DNA of 64,000 nucleotides. Origin: Chryseobacterium lactis. GTDB taxonomy: Bacteria > Bacteroidota > Bacteroidia > Flavobacteriales > Weeksellaceae. The first letter of the stretch is position 1; each line of letters starts with the position of its first letter. A program made the translations under genes and the position numbers. The stretch spans positions 3,968,001 through 4,032,000 of the forward strand of contig NZ_CP033924.1 of the NCBI RefSeq assembly GCF_003815875.1, read 5' to 3'. Below the pieces are notes generated by a model, which was not told where the DNA came from, did no database searches, and saw only the letters and a list, made by a program, of their open reading frames with translations. Below, one piece after another: positions 26,037-35,483 of the stretch.

Positions 26037-27138
26037 TCATCATCACAGGTTTCAGCAATTACTCTGCAAAAGGAAAGAAGAGGGAATATTGAGGAGTTTA
26101 AACCCTAGGTCAGAAGGAATTGATTTTTATTCAAATGATTACCTGGGATTTGCAGGAAATAAGCAACTTCAGGATATTTTATTGCAAACGGTTATTTCTA
26201 ATCCTCAGCTGCTTTCTGGAAGTACGGGATCAAGATTAATCAGTGGGAATACTGCTATAGCAAATGATACTGAACTTTATATTGCAGAAAAGCACCGGTT
26301 TCAGGCAGCTTTACTTTTTCCTTCCGGGTATAATGCTAACCTTGCTTTATTTTCAACACTTCCGGGGCGTCATGATACAATTATTGTGGATGAACAAATT
26401 CACCGTTCCGTTCATGATGCCTGTAGAATGTCAAATGCAAGGAAATTAAAATTCAGACATAATGATCCTGAAGATCTGGATAGGATATTGAAAAAACAGG
26501 ATGGACACTGCTATATAGCTATTGAAAGTCTGTATTCCATGGAAGGGGATTTTGCTCCTGTTGAGGAAATTGCTGAGCTGGCCGAACAGTATGGTGCTAA
26601 CTTAATTATTGATGAAGCCCATGCCTTTGGGGTTTTCGGATATGGATTGGTTGAAAAATATCAGCTCCAGGACAAGGTTTGTGCAGCTGTGATGACTTAT
26701 GGTAAAGCATTGGGAGCACATGGGGCAGCCGTACTCAGTAATCATTTGATAAGATCCTATCTGATCAACTTTGCGTCGGCATTTATTTATACCACTTCAG
26801 CTCAGGATATTCAATGGATGAGTATCAGAACGGGATATGATTTTTTAGAAGATCATCCTGAATCGGCAAAGAAACTTCATGAGAATATTACAATTTTCAG
26901 AAATCAAAATTTGAAATCTCCTTCTTCAGCAACGAGTCCTGTTCAGGCTATTGTCATTGCGGATAATCAAAAATTAAAAACAATACAAAATACTTTGTCT
27001 GACAATGGATTTTTAACCTATGCCGTGTACAGTCCAACTGTAAAGGAAGGAACCGAACGCCTTAGAATATGTCTGCACAGTTTTAATACAGAGGAAGAGA
27101 TTGTAAGACTGGCTGAGATTATTAAACAAATTATTTAA
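26029..27138 (+). CDS. bioF: 8-amino-7-oxononanoate synthase
   Basis: This 369-residue PLP enzyme is of the alpha-oxoamine synthase family. It condenses pimeloyl-ACP or pimeloyl-CoA with L-alanine to 8-amino-7-oxononanoate (KAPA). Seen: SNDYLG at 35-40, GSTGSRLISG at 64-73, DEAHAFG at 195-201, and the PLP lysine Lys226 in TYGKALGAHGA. The biotin context separates it from the related 2-amino-3-ketobutyrate ligase. Its start lies within the end of the diiron gene, and bioD follows after 56 nt. Confidence 0.92.
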   Translation: MPDHHHRFQQLLCKRKEEGILRSLNPRSEGIDFYSNDYLGFAGNKQLQDILLQTVISNPQLLSGSTGSRLISGNTAIANDTELYIAEKHRFQAALLFPSGYNANLALFSTLPGRHDTIIVDEQIHRSVHDACRMSNARKLKFRHNDPEDLDRILKKQDGHCYIAIESLYSMEGDFAPVEEIAELAEQYGANLIIDEAHAFGVFGYGLVEKYQLQDKVCAAVMTYGKALGAHGAAVLSNHLIRSYLINFASAFIYTTSAQDIQWMSIRTGYDFLEDHPESAKKLHENITIFRNQNLKSPSSATSPVQAIVIADNQKLKTIQNTLSDNGFLTYAVYSPTVKEGTERLRICLHSFNTEEEIVRLAEIIKQII

Positions 27139-27194
27139 AATAAAAAAGGTAAGATAAGCTGATTGGCAAATTTACTTTTTAGCATACACCACAC

Positions 27195-27806
27195 ATGAAA
27201 TTATTTATCACAGGAATCGGAACTGAAATAGGGAAAACGGTTTGTTCAGCTGTTTTGGTTCAATATTTTAAAGCAGAATATTGGAAACCGGTACAATCGG
27301 GAGATCTTCATTATACCGACAGCCATAAAATTGAAGCATGGACTGATCACACTATCTGCCACCCGGAAACGTATCGGCTTCAACTGGCTGCTTCGCCTCA
27401 CCAGTCTGCCCGTGCGGAAAACAGACAGATTAATCTGGACGATTTTCAGCTACCTCAGACTGAAAACTCTCTGATTGTAGAAGGAGCGGGTGGAGTAATG
27501 GTCCCGCTTTCTGACAATAGATTTATGATTGATCTTATCGACCTTTTACAGCTGCCTGCAGCTCTTGTAGTCAGAAATTATTTAGGATGCATCAATCACA
27601 GTTTATTGTCGATTATGGCATTACAACAAAGAAATATTAAACTGGAATATCTGATCCTTAACGGAGAATTTCCGGAAGATACTGAAAGAGTGATTTGCAG
27701 TTTTATCGAACAAGAAACAAAGGTTATCAGGATTCCCGAAATAGAAAGCGCTGATAAGGAACAGATACAAACTGCTGCAAAGCAATTAACAATAACAAAA
27801 TTATGA
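27195..27806 (+). CDS. bioD: ATP-dependent dethiobiotin synthetase
   Basis: This 203-residue P-loop protein has GIGTEIGKT (residues 7-15, Lys14), KPVQSGD in the DAPA-binding region and [10 protein letters not shown] as the switch motif. It carboxylates 7,8-diaminononanoate to form the ureido ring of dethiobiotin. The stop codon overlaps the bioB start (ATGA), which couples the two. The length is somewhat below the E. coli enzyme (about 225), with no motif missing. Confidence 0.92.
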   Translation: MKLFITGIGTEIGKTVCSAVLVQYFKAEYWKPVQSGDLHYTDSHKIEAWTDHTICHPETYRLQLAASPHQSARAENRQINLDDFQLPQTENSLIVEGAGGVMVPLSDNRFMIDLIDLLQLPAALVVRNYLGCINHSLLSIMALQQRNIKLEYLILNGEFPEDTERVICSFIEQETKVIRIPEIESADKEQIQTAAKQLTITKL

Positions 27807-28792
27807 TAACGGATACCACAAAAGCATTGAGAAACGACTGGACAAAAGCAGAAATCGAAGAAATTTATCATTTACCTTTAATGGAACTGATTTATAAAGC
27901 AGCAACCATACACAGAGAATGGCACGATCCTTCGGAAGTTCAAATTTCTACTTTATTATCAATCAAAACCGGAGGGTGCCCGGAAGACTGTTCGTACTGC
28001 GGACAAGCCGCACGCTACCATACCAATATTAAAGTACAGGCTTTACTGCCCACTGAAACGGTAATTGCTCATGCCCAAAAGGCAAAAAATTCGGGATCTT
28101 CAAGATTCTGTATGGCCGCAGCATGGCGTGAAGTTCGTAACAATAGGGATTTCGACCGGGTAATCGATATGGTAAAGGGAGTGAATGAGCTTGGGCTGGA
28201 AGTGTGTTGCACCCTAGGAATGCTAACGGAAGACCAGGCTGTAAGACTTCAGGAAGCCGGATTATATGCTTACAATCACAACCTTGATACCTCCGAGCAA
28301 TATTATGAAGAAATTATTTCTACAAGAACTTTCGACAACAGGATCAATACGATCAATAATGTCCGAAAAGCTGGAATTACAGTTTGTTCAGGAGGGATTA
28401 TTGGCTTGGGAGAAACTCATAGAGACAGAATTTCTATGTTGTTAACTCTTGCAACGATGCCAAAACATCCTGAATCTGTGCCGATCAATGCTTTAGCAAG
28501 AGTAGAAGGAACACCATTGGAAAATAATGAAAAAGTTGATACCTGGGAAATGGTACGAATGATTGCTACTGCTAGAATCGTGATGCCTTCTTCAATGGTA
28601 AGATTAAGTGCAGGGCGAATAGAAATGTCCGAAATAGAGCAGGCATGGTGTTTTATAGCAGGCGCCAACTCAATCTTTACAGGAGAAAGAGAAACGTTGC
28701 TGGTAACTCCTAATCCGGGAGTTTCTGAAGACATGCAAATGCTGGAAACCCTTGGATTGAAGCCGATGATGAAGAAAGAAACATGCTGTTAA
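27803..28792 (+). CDS. bioB: Biotin synthase (radical SAM)
   Basis: This is a 329-residue radical SAM enzyme that inserts sulfur into dethiobiotin. The [4Fe-4S] motif [12 protein letters not shown] gives Cys59, Cys63 and Cys66. The auxiliary [2Fe-2S] ligands are recognisable in [28 protein letters not shown] and the Arg of LSAGRIEMS. This is a full-length, typical BioB. It ends with two adjacent Cys (TCC). bioA follows after a gap of about 300 nt, longer than the rest of the operon. Confidence 0.95.
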   Translation: MITDTTKALRNDWTKAEIEEIYHLPLMELIYKAATIHREWHDPSEVQISTLLSIKTGGCPEDCSYCGQAARYHTNIKVQALLPTETVIAHAQKAKNSGSSRFCMAAAWREVRNNRDFDRVIDMVKGVNELGLEVCCTLGMLTEDQAVRLQEAGLYAYNHNLDTSEQYYEEIISTRTFDNRINTINNVRKAGITVCSGGIIGLGETHRDRISMLLTLATMPKHPESVPINALARVEGTPLENNEKVDTWEMVRMIATARIVMPSSMVRLSAGRIEMSEIEQAWCFIAGANSIFTGERETLLVTPNPGVSEDMQMLETLGLKPMMKKETCC

Positions 28793-29094
28793 AATAACTA
28801 AGATAATGTGTTATGAATTGGATTTTAAGTATTCTTGAGTTGGTTACAATATTGATATCTGATATTTTGGATATGGGTATAGATATTTAAACGCTAAGGT
28901 TCGCGGGGAGTTTTTCCGATCCTCCTAGTAATTCTTGTTCACAAAGGCTTTCATTAAGCAATGGCCAATTTCGTTTGGTTGCTGAGTGAGTTACTTGGAA
29001 AATTTAAAAATAAACATACAAAAAGAGAACATTTCGTGTGTTTTGTGTTAAAACAAATCAATTCATAACCATTTTTAAAATGTATATCAATATT
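28793..29094. other. bioB-bioA gap with degenerate repeat debris
   Basis: The gap of about 300 nt has no open gene. Bases 28891-28955 carry an 'acgctaaggttcgcgggg...cacaaaggc' segment resembling the 'cacaaagacgcaaa...aaggtgcgaag' segment at 41635-41690. No TAnnTTTG promoter was found, so bioA may be read from the operon or from an unrecognised promoter. Confidence 0.4.
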
Positions 29095-30378
29095 ATGAAA
29101 ACAATGACATCAACCCATCTTCAGCAGAGAGATAAAGCTGTCAACTGGCACCCTTATACCCAAATGAAGACCGCTAATGATATCGTTCCTATTGTAAAGG
29201 GGAAAGGTCTGTATCTGTATGACCAGGAAAATAAAAAATATATGGATGTCGTTTCTTCATGGTGGGTAACTTTACATGGGCATTCACATCCTTATATTGC
29301 CCAGCGGGTTTTTGAACAGCTAAACACCCTTGAGCAGGTTATTTTTGCCGGTTTTACTCATGAACCTGCCATACAGCTTTCAGAAAATCTCTTACAACTG
29401 CTGCCGGATAATCAGGAAAAAGTATTTTACTCTGACAACGGTTCAACTGCGGTAGAAGTGGCTTTAAAAATGTGTATTCAATACGCTCATAATCAGGGTA
29501 AAAAAAAGACTAAAATTTTAGCATTCAAAAATGCTTATCATGGAGATACTTTCGGGGCGATGTCGGTAAGCGGAAAAAGCTTTTGGACCAAACCATTTGA
29601 AAGCATGCTGTTTGAAGTAGTTTTCATTGATACTCCCAATTCTGAAAACCTGGAACAATTAAAGGCTAAGATTAAAGATCATGCAGATGAAGCTGCCTGT
29701 TTTATTTATGAGCCTTTGGTTCAGGGTGCTGCGGGAATGCTGATGTATGAGGCGGAAGATCTTGACAACCTGATGAAATTCTGCAGAGAGCAGGGACTCC
29801 TGATGATTCAGGATGAAGTTTTTACCGGTTTTGGGAGAACAGGAAAGCTTTTTGCTGCCGATCACCTTACGGAAAAACCGGACATTATGTGTTTTTCAAA
29901 AGGATTAACGGGAGGTACTATACCGATGGGAATTACCACCTGTTCTGATGAAATTTACAATACATTTTGGTCTGATGACCGTCATAAAACTTTATTTCAC
30001 GGGCATTCATTTACGGCCAATCCTTTAGCTTGTGCTGCCGGTCTAGCCAGTATGGAATTGCTGCTTGAAGAAGAAACGCAGACAAGTATCAAGCGCATCA
30101 CTCAACAACATTCTGAATTTGTAAAAGTGCTTTCATCTCATCCTCATGTGGAAAATGCACGCCAGATAGGAACTATTTTAGCTTTTGACTGCAGAACCGG
30201 CCAGGGAACTTCTTATTTTAATGAGGTCGGAAAGCAGCTTTATCATGAATTTCTGCAAAGAGGAATTATTATGAGACCATTAGGGAATGTAATATATCTG
30301 GTGCCACCGTATTGCATTACTTCCGGGGAATTGGAGTTTGTCTATCAGAATATTCTTGAAGTTCTAGATCAGATATAA
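29095..30378 (+). CDS. bioA: Adenosylmethionine-8-amino-7-oxononanoate aminotransferase
   Basis: This is a class III PLP aminotransferase of about 427 residues. It transfers the amino group of S-adenosylmethionine to KAPA, giving 7,8-diaminononanoate. Seen: WHPYTQM near the N-terminus (a BioA hallmark), SSWWVTLHGHSHP, YSDNGSTAVEVALKM, QDEVFTGFGRTG and the PLP lysine in CFSKGLTGG. The frame extends to a GTG at 29038. I prefer the ATG at 29095; 29104 is equally plausible, since the conserved part begins with LQQRDKAVNWHPYTQ. The full set needed from pimeloyl thioester to biotin (F, A, D, B) is present in this operon. Confidence 0.92.
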   Translation: MKTMTSTHLQQRDKAVNWHPYTQMKTANDIVPIVKGKGLYLYDQENKKYMDVVSSWWVTLHGHSHPYIAQRVFEQLNTLEQVIFAGFTHEPAIQLSENLLQLLPDNQEKVFYSDNGSTAVEVALKMCIQYAHNQGKKKTKILAFKNAYHGDTFGAMSVSGKSFWTKPFESMLFEVVFIDTPNSENLEQLKAKIKDHADEAACFIYEPLVQGAAGMLMYEAEDLDNLMKFCREQGLLMIQDEVFTGFGRTGKLFAADHLTEKPDIMCFSKGLTGGTIPMGITTCSDEIYNTFWSDDRHKTLFHGHSFTANPLACAAGLASMELLLEEETQTSIKRITQQHSEFVKVLSSHPHVENARQIGTILAFDCRTGQGTSYFNEVGKQLYHEFLQRGIIMRPLGNVIYLVPPYCITSGELEFVYQNILEVLDQI

Positions 30379-30399
30379 TTAAACAGCCTAAAAAACACA

Positions 30400-30603
30400 C
30401 TACGAGCTGAGTTCATTTCCCCGGGAATGCAACTTGGATAGAATGGGGCCAAGCTTTTGACCTCTTTCTGTCAGCTTATCATAAACCTCTGGAGGAAAAT
30501 TATAGCCTTCAATCCTTTGAATGATATGATCTTCTTCCAGTTGTTTAAGCTGCTCTGCAAGTACTTTTAGATACTCTGGGCATTTTACTCCAAAGTTCCG
30601 CAA
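30400..30603 (-). pseudogene. HxlR-family regulator remnant (N-terminus missing)
   Basis: This 67-codon fragment aligns with the C-terminal two thirds of HxlR proteins: VLAEQLKQLEEDHIIQR (recognition helix end), then YNFPPEVYDKLTERGQKLGPIL (wing and last helix). The first 40 or so residues, including the conserved Cys and the GGKW motif, are absent, and an in-frame stop lies just upstream of a TTG. It could not bind DNA normally. It is most likely a decayed gene between bioA and the MFS gene. Confidence 0.6.
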
Positions 30604-30706
30604 AGCATATTATTTGACAATATGGTTAACCTTTGATGACCTTCGATTGCTTTTGAGGTTATTTTTATAAGAAACAACCTCATTTTTTATGCAAGTTTAT
30701 TAAACA

Positions 30707-31912
30707 TTAATCTTCCACATATTTATTTCTCGCTGCTTTCATTCCGAAAAATAACATCAGCAAGACTGCAGTACTCATAAAATAAAATGAACTGTTCCAG
30801 GTCACATCCCAATCATGCAGCTTTCCAAATACCGGAGGCCCGAATGCTGCAATCAGATAGCCTACCGATTGTGCCATCCCTGAGATTTTTACAGCATTGA
30901 TACTGCTTCGGGTTCTTGTAGAAAAGAATAAAATTGATAAACTAAAGGATAATCCGTTGGCGATCCCTATAATTACTGCATTTATATAGATCCATTGGGA
31001 TTTCAGAAATACAAACATCATGGTACTTACAAACATCAGTGCACATACAAAAAAGATCATCAGTCTCTGGTCTTTCATTTTGCTGGCAATGATCGGACAA
31101 AAGAAAGTGACAGGAATCATGGTAATCTGAATAACAAAAAACACCCATCCTGAGCTTTCACCCTGCATATTATAATCTGCCAGAAATGACGGTAACCAGG
31201 CTACCAGACAGTAATAAAATAATGACTGTAATCCCATGAAAATACTGATATTCCATGCCTGAGAGGATTTGAACATATTGAAATCTGAAGTACTTAATGC
31301 TGCTTTTGGTTGATCCGTATTTCTTTTATTCAAAATGAATTCCAGGATTAAAACCAGAAAACCTAAGGCTGCAATCACCAGCCAGATTCCCAGAGAACCA
31401 CGCCATCCGAAACCTGTCCATTCACCGATTTTCACACTGAAACCTGAAGCTAATGCCGCAGTAAGATTCATTGAAACAGCAAAAATACCGGTCATTAAGC
31501 CAATTTGTTTTGGGAAGTTATTTTTAACATATCCCGGTGTCACCACATTCCCAATACATATTCCCAGGCCAATAAATAGTGATCCTAAAAATAACAGCCA
31601 TAGAGATCCCGTTATTCTTAGAAATAATCCGAAACTTAAAATGATTATAGAATACATCAGAAGCTTACTGATCCCGAATTTATTTGAAAACCTGCTTACC
31701 AATACCGAACACGCGGCAAACATACAAAGTGGAATAGAGGTCAGCATACTCACCTGGAAATTATCTAATTTCAAGGCATCCCGAACGTCGCCAAGTACCG
31801 GTGCAACTGCAACGATAGGTGAGCGAAGATTACTGGAAATCAGGATAACCACCAGAACATTAATAATTAATAAAACATAGGAAGCATTCTTTTTTACTTC
31901 ATTCTTCATCAT
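30707..31912 (-). CDS. CynX/NimT-family MFS transporter
   Basis: This is a 401-residue MFS protein with 12 helices. The N-terminal SSNLRSPIVAVAPVLGDVR stretch and the GNVVTPGYVKNNFPKQ loop are typical of the CynX/NimT (cyanate or 2-nitroimidazole transporter) group. It lies divergent from an AraC-type gene across 71 nt with face-to-face promoters, so AraC control is likely. Substrate unknown. The first Met is followed by another (MMK); either may be the start. Confidence 0.87.
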   Translation of the reverse strand: MMKNEVKKNASYVLLIINVLVVILISSNLRSPIVAVAPVLGDVRDALKLDNFQVSMLTSIPLCMFAACSVLVSRFSNKFGISKLLMYSIIILSFGLFLRITGSLWLLFLGSLFIGLGICIGNVVTPGYVKNNFPKQIGLMTGIFAVSMNLTAALASGFSVKIGEWTGFGWRGSLGIWLVIAALGFLVLILEFILNKRNTDQPKAALSTSDFNMFKSSQAWNISIFMGLQSLFYYCLVAWLPSFLADYNMQGESSGWVFFVIQITMIPVTFFCPIIASKMKDQRLMIFFVCALMFVSTMMFVFLKSQWIYINAVIIGIANGLSFSLSILFFSTRTRSSINAVKISGMAQSVGYLIAAFGPPVFGKLHDWDVTWNSSFYFMSTAVLLMLFFGMKAARNKYVED

Positions 31913-31928
31913 GATAAAAAAATTTCCA

Positions 31929-31960
31929 CAAAATTAGTGTAGTAATTTTGTTTAATTTTG
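31929..31960. promoter_or_regulatory. Overlapping divergent -7 elements between the MFS and araC genes
   Basis: CAAAATTA at 31929-31936 reads TAATTTTG on the minus strand. TAATTTTG occurs on the plus strand at 31943-31950 and again at 31953-31960. The first two form an inverted repeat around 6 nt. All three fit TAnnTTTG. Confidence 0.5.
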
Positions 31961-31983
31961 CCAAAGTTTTAACCTGAAACGAC

Positions 31984-32766
31984 ATGAATGCAAATGACAG
32001 TATTAAAATTGATGAATTAAAAAAGCCTTATTTTGTATGGTTTGAAGAAAACTGGATTCATGATGATGTTCTCCATCAGCATCAAAAAGGCCAGCTGGTC
32101 TATGTGGAAAGTGGTTTTCAATACATCACGATTCAGGAAAGAATTTATCTGCTTCCTCAGAATCATGCCGTCTGGATTCCGCCGGATGTCATTCATAAAA
32201 CCAACTCGCATTCTGAGAAAATCAAACTGATGATCATGTTTGCTGATGTTGAGAAAAAAGAATCATTTTATCATGAAGTCAACGTCTTTTCTGTTCCTCC
32301 GGTTTTAAAGGAAATGATAAAATATGCTGAAAAATGGTCAAAATTGCTTACAAAAGATCATGACGAAAATGTATTTTTAAAAGCACTTTTTAACGAGCTT
32401 CCCCGTTTTGTAGAGCATTCACTGAAGCTTCACATCTGCCTTCCCAAGGATAAACGTCTTACAGGCGTTATTGAATATCTTCATGATCACTATCACACAG
32501 AAATTAAAATGGAAGATTTGGGCGAAACGGCACTGCTTTCTTCACGCTCCTTAGAACGCATTTTCAAGAAAGAAACCGGCCTGACATTAAGTAAATATCA
32601 ACAGGTCCTGCGAATTATAAAAAGCCTTGAATTGTTGAGTTTAAAAGATCTTACTATTTCAGAAACAGCCTATGAAGTAGGATATAAGAGTGTACAGGCG
32701 TATACAAGAAGTTTTCAATCTGTGATGCAATTCCGTCCTACGGATTTTTTGAAAAATATGAAATAA
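31984..32766 (+). CDS. AraC-family transcriptional regulator
   Basis: This is a 260-residue regulator: a cupin-like N-terminal sensing domain (HQHQKGQLVYVESGFQYI..., about 25-100) and a C-terminal double-HTH AraC domain (about 155-258, with MEDLGETALLSSRSLERIFKKETGLTLSKYQQVLRI and YEVGYKSVQAYTRSFQ). It probably activates or represses the divergent CynX-type transporter in response to a small molecule bound by the cupin domain. It is monocistronic. Confidence 0.9.
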   Translation: MNANDSIKIDELKKPYFVWFEENWIHDDVLHQHQKGQLVYVESGFQYITIQERIYLLPQNHAVWIPPDVIHKTNSHSEKIKLMIMFADVEKKESFYHEVNVFSVPPVLKEMIKYAEKWSKLLTKDHDENVFLKALFNELPRFVEHSLKLHICLPKDKRLTGVIEYLHDHYHTEIKMEDLGETALLSSRSLERIFKKETGLTLSKYQQVLRIIKSLELLSLKDLTISETAYEVGYKSVQAYTRSFQSVMQFRPTDFLKNMK

Positions 32767-33071
32767 TTTTATTTCTCAAAAAGGGATTTATTGCTAAATG
32801 AACTGGATTTAATATATTATTATCACTATGTTTTCTGAAGGTTGTGTGATTTATATTTCACACTTTTGTCATTTTTCCATATCAGCACTAAATAATCAAT
32901 TATGATACTAATAAAAATAAAAAGGCCCCCTAGAATGGAGACCTTAAAAAAACACAAATGATGAAAAAAAATTATTTCGATTCACAAATATAAGTAAAAA
33001 TTATATTATGCGAGACATTATATGTGCATTTTTTTTAAATATTATTTATTTTAAGTAAAAATAACTATCCT
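32767..33071. other. 305-nt intergenic region
   Basis: No reading frame was seen. Besides the MATE terminator at 32910-32945, the stretch is very AT-rich and without recognisable structure. Confidence 0.4.
32910..32945 (-). terminator. Terminator of the second MATE gene
   Basis: On the minus strand AAGGTCTCC pairs with GGGGGCCTT (two G-U wobbles) around a 6-nt loop and is followed by TTTTTATTTTT. It lies about 125 nt beyond the MATE stop. Confidence 0.6.
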
Positions 33072-34421
33072 TTAATTGATCCTGCTTTTCTTTAGGATTC
33101 TGGAATTCGACCACACAGCGTATATAACCCCGAAAAAGACGATCCATTCTATAACCGCGCTTATTGTATAAATACTACGGATTCCATACATCATGGGAAT
33201 AAAAAGCAGGGCAGGAATATACAATACGACTTGTCTGAGGATGCTGATAACAGTAGCCGGTCTTGCATTCTCCACCGATGGAAACCAAACCATAGCCATG
33301 AAAATAAAGGGTAATGCCGGAAGTACACTCATATAAATCCGAAAATCCATAAGCTGATTGGGAGTAAAGGTAACATTCGGAATCATCACAGACAATACGC
33401 CGGCAGGGAAATACATGACAAAAAACCAAAAGGGAATCAGGATAACCAATCCGGTGAAAGAAAAAAGCCGGTAAGCCTTGATGCTCCTTTCGTATTTCTC
33501 CGCACCAAAATTCATACCCGAAACGGGTTGAAGAGCTCTCATGAGTCCCCAAAGCGGGGTGTTTAATAGAATATAGAATCTGTTGACCGCCGTAAAGAAA
33601 GTAACATCGACTTCTTTTCCATATTTTGCAATGACATTAAATACCACAATATTCTGAATCACAATCATTACCATCATAATAAAACCGGGCATTCCTAACG
33701 AAAGGGCTTCTTTAATAATGATCTTATCCCTCTTTAAAGACCAGAAACGGGTACTGAAAGATGCTTTTCCGGATGCATAATACCAAACACCCAATACCAT
33801 ATAAATAATCATTGAAATATTGGTAGCCCATGCGGCACCGCTTACTCCCCATCCGAAAGTATTGATAAATAAAGGCTTTAGTGCTACATCTACAATCAGA
33901 CCTACCGCAATCATCCAGGCAGCAGTCTGCATACGTCCTTCTGCACGGATCAGCATATTGAGCGCAAGACCATGAATCCAGAAAAAACTCCCCAAAATGG
34001 TTGCTCTGAAATATTCTGTTCCCAACGTCAGGATTTCACCTCTTCCTCCCATCATATACACGAGTTCTTTAGCAAAAATATAGCATGGAATGGTGATAGC
34101 CACCGAAAACAGCAGGGTAAGAAAATTGACTGTTCCCATTGCTCTGTTTAATTTATCCTTATCATCAGCGCCGATCCAGATACTGACCGCCGAACCAACT
34201 CCTGTACCAATCAATGTTCCGAAGCCCTGTGCAAATTGTGCCAAAGGATAGGCAACACCTACAGCTGCTAAAGCCGTATTGCTGATCAGATGTCCTACAA
34301 AAATCCCGTCAAGGAAATTATTGAGACCATACAATACCATGGCAATTACTGCCGGCCACGACATCTGCCACATAACCTTGTACATTTTTCCATTTAAAAT
34401 AAGCTGTCTTTGTTGTTCCAT
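33072..34421 (-). CDS. MATE-family efflux transporter (second copy)
   Basis: This is a 449-residue MATE antiporter. It is clearly paralogous to the siderophore-operon MATE at 14353-15699, sharing KVMW..SWPAV..MVLYG.NNFLD.IFVGHLI and SAVSIWIG..DK at matching places. It stands alone, with no siderophore gene nearby. On the minus strand a -7-like TAAGTTTG (CAAACTTA at 34498-34505) lies about 77 nt upstream. The exported substrate is unknown; cationic drugs are common for the family. Confidence 0.87.
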   Translation of the reverse strand: MEQQRQLILNGKMYKVMWQMSWPAVIAMVLYGLNNFLDGIFVGHLISNTALAAVGVAYPLAQFAQGFGTLIGTGVGSAVSIWIGADDKDKLNRAMGTVNFLTLLFSVAITIPCYIFAKELVYMMGGRGEILTLGTEYFRATILGSFFWIHGLALNMLIRAEGRMQTAAWMIAVGLIVDVALKPLFINTFGWGVSGAAWATNISMIIYMVLGVWYYASGKASFSTRFWSLKRDKIIIKEALSLGMPGFIMMVMIVIQNIVVFNVIAKYGKEVDVTFFTAVNRFYILLNTPLWGLMRALQPVSGMNFGAEKYERSIKAYRLFSFTGLVILIPFWFFVMYFPAGVLSVMIPNVTFTPNQLMDFRIYMSVLPALPFIFMAMVWFPSVENARPATVISILRQVVLYIPALLFIPMMYGIRSIYTISAVIEWIVFFGVIYAVWSNSRILKKSRIN

Positions 34422-34642
34422 TTGCTTTGATATTAAATATAATTGAACGTGTTTTTACCGTGACATTATTTTCCGATTAACGGTAATCAACAGGGTACAA
34501 ACTTACATTGCAAATTCTCTAAATAACATCTGTAAAACGGAATAAATACTCCGTCAAAAGGAGAAATAATAATCAATTCACATGTGACTGTACTCATAAA
34601 ATATGGACTTATATTTTCATTAATTTGTTAAAAACAGTTTAT

Positions 34643-35251
34643 ATGAAACCAAAACAAATCAAAGGAGTTCCTCCACAAAAATCAGGTGGTTTTCATGATA
34701 CTGAAACCAGAAAGCAATTTGAAACAGAACTTATCCCGATAAAATTTGAAATATTAAAGAAAAGATTTTTCGATATCAATCAATGGAAAAGTTATTGTGG
34801 AGAGGCTTTTGCGGAATTTAAACTCTACGATTCCAAAGGCATTCCCGTTGTGCGGGAACCTCAAAAAGGAGATTTCATCCGAATCAATATTCCGGGACCG
34901 GGAGAAATCGAAGCGAAGGGCTATGATTGGGTAGAAATTACCGACATGTGTTTTTCTCTGGACAATACATCAGAAAGTGTCATGATGACCTGCAGGCCTT
35001 CCCAGGATCCTCAAAACAAAAAAAACAGAAATATTGCCCATTTTTACAGTTCCAAAGCAACATCTACCTTTATGGTTTATAGAAATCCTACTCATTTGAA
35101 AGCTGCAGTATATGGGCGAAATGAATCTCCAAACTTCAAAGCAAAATTCATCGATGTCATCAGGAATCTTGTGGTTGCAGCGGGTGGAATAATGGGAATT
35201 GCTAAGATCCAATGGAAAGAGCTTGCCGATGGCTTTTTGGATTTTGATTAA
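34643..35251 (+). CDS. Conserved hypothetical protein
   Basis: This is a 202-residue soluble protein without signal peptide or membrane helices before its end; a short Ala/Gly-rich segment (LVVAAGGIMGIA) lies near the C-terminus. I do not recognise the family. Notable parts are FKLYDSKGIPVVREPQKGDFIRINIPGPG (a beta-rich region) and a WVEIT strand. The general look (beta strands, then the phrase MTCRPSQDPQNK) suggests a START/SRPBCC-like ligand-binding fold, but this is a guess. I used the ATG at 34643; the frame continues 6 codons up to a TTG. No operon partner. Confidence 0.65.
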   Translation: MKPKQIKGVPPQKSGGFHDTETRKQFETELIPIKFEILKKRFFDINQWKSYCGEAFAEFKLYDSKGIPVVREPQKGDFIRINIPGPGEIEAKGYDWVEITDMCFSLDNTSESVMMTCRPSQDPQNKKNRNIAHFYSSKATSTFMVYRNPTHLKAAVYGRNESPNFKAKFIDVIRNLVVAAGGIMGIAKIQWKELADGFLDFD

Positions 35252-35470
35252 ATATTACTTCTTTTTTGACTTAAATAAAAGTTCCGGAAACATCAACTAT
35301 TTAATTTCACACTTTATCATGAAAATCTTTTTTCATTGTATTGATATTTAGCTTTCTGATGAAAATAAAATCACAGATTAGCCTGATGAAACATTGTTCT
35401 TAGCCCTCTGAAACTCGCTATTTTAAAGAAATTTAATGTTCCAGATTCTTTTTAGAAAAAATTTAAACCT

Positions 35471-35478
35471 TATATTTG
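35471..35478 (+). promoter_or_regulatory. -7 element directly before the metal-efflux operon
   Basis: TATATTTG fits TAnnTTTG and ends 5 nt before the ATG at 35484. If it is used, the transcript would start at or next to the ATG, that is, it would be leaderless. Confidence 0.4.
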
Positions 35479-35483
35479 CATTA

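Noticed and set aside
29038..29094. Upstream extension of bioA from a GTG
   Set aside because: The added residues (FCVKTNQFITIF) match nothing in the family, and ATG codons at 29095 and 29104 fit better.
31335..31880. Long plus-strand reading frame (181 codons) antisense to the CynX-type MFS gene
   Set aside because: It lies entirely within a clear minus-strand transporter gene and its peptide is Pro/Ile/Arg-rich with no fold features, so it mirrors the opposite strand's codon use.
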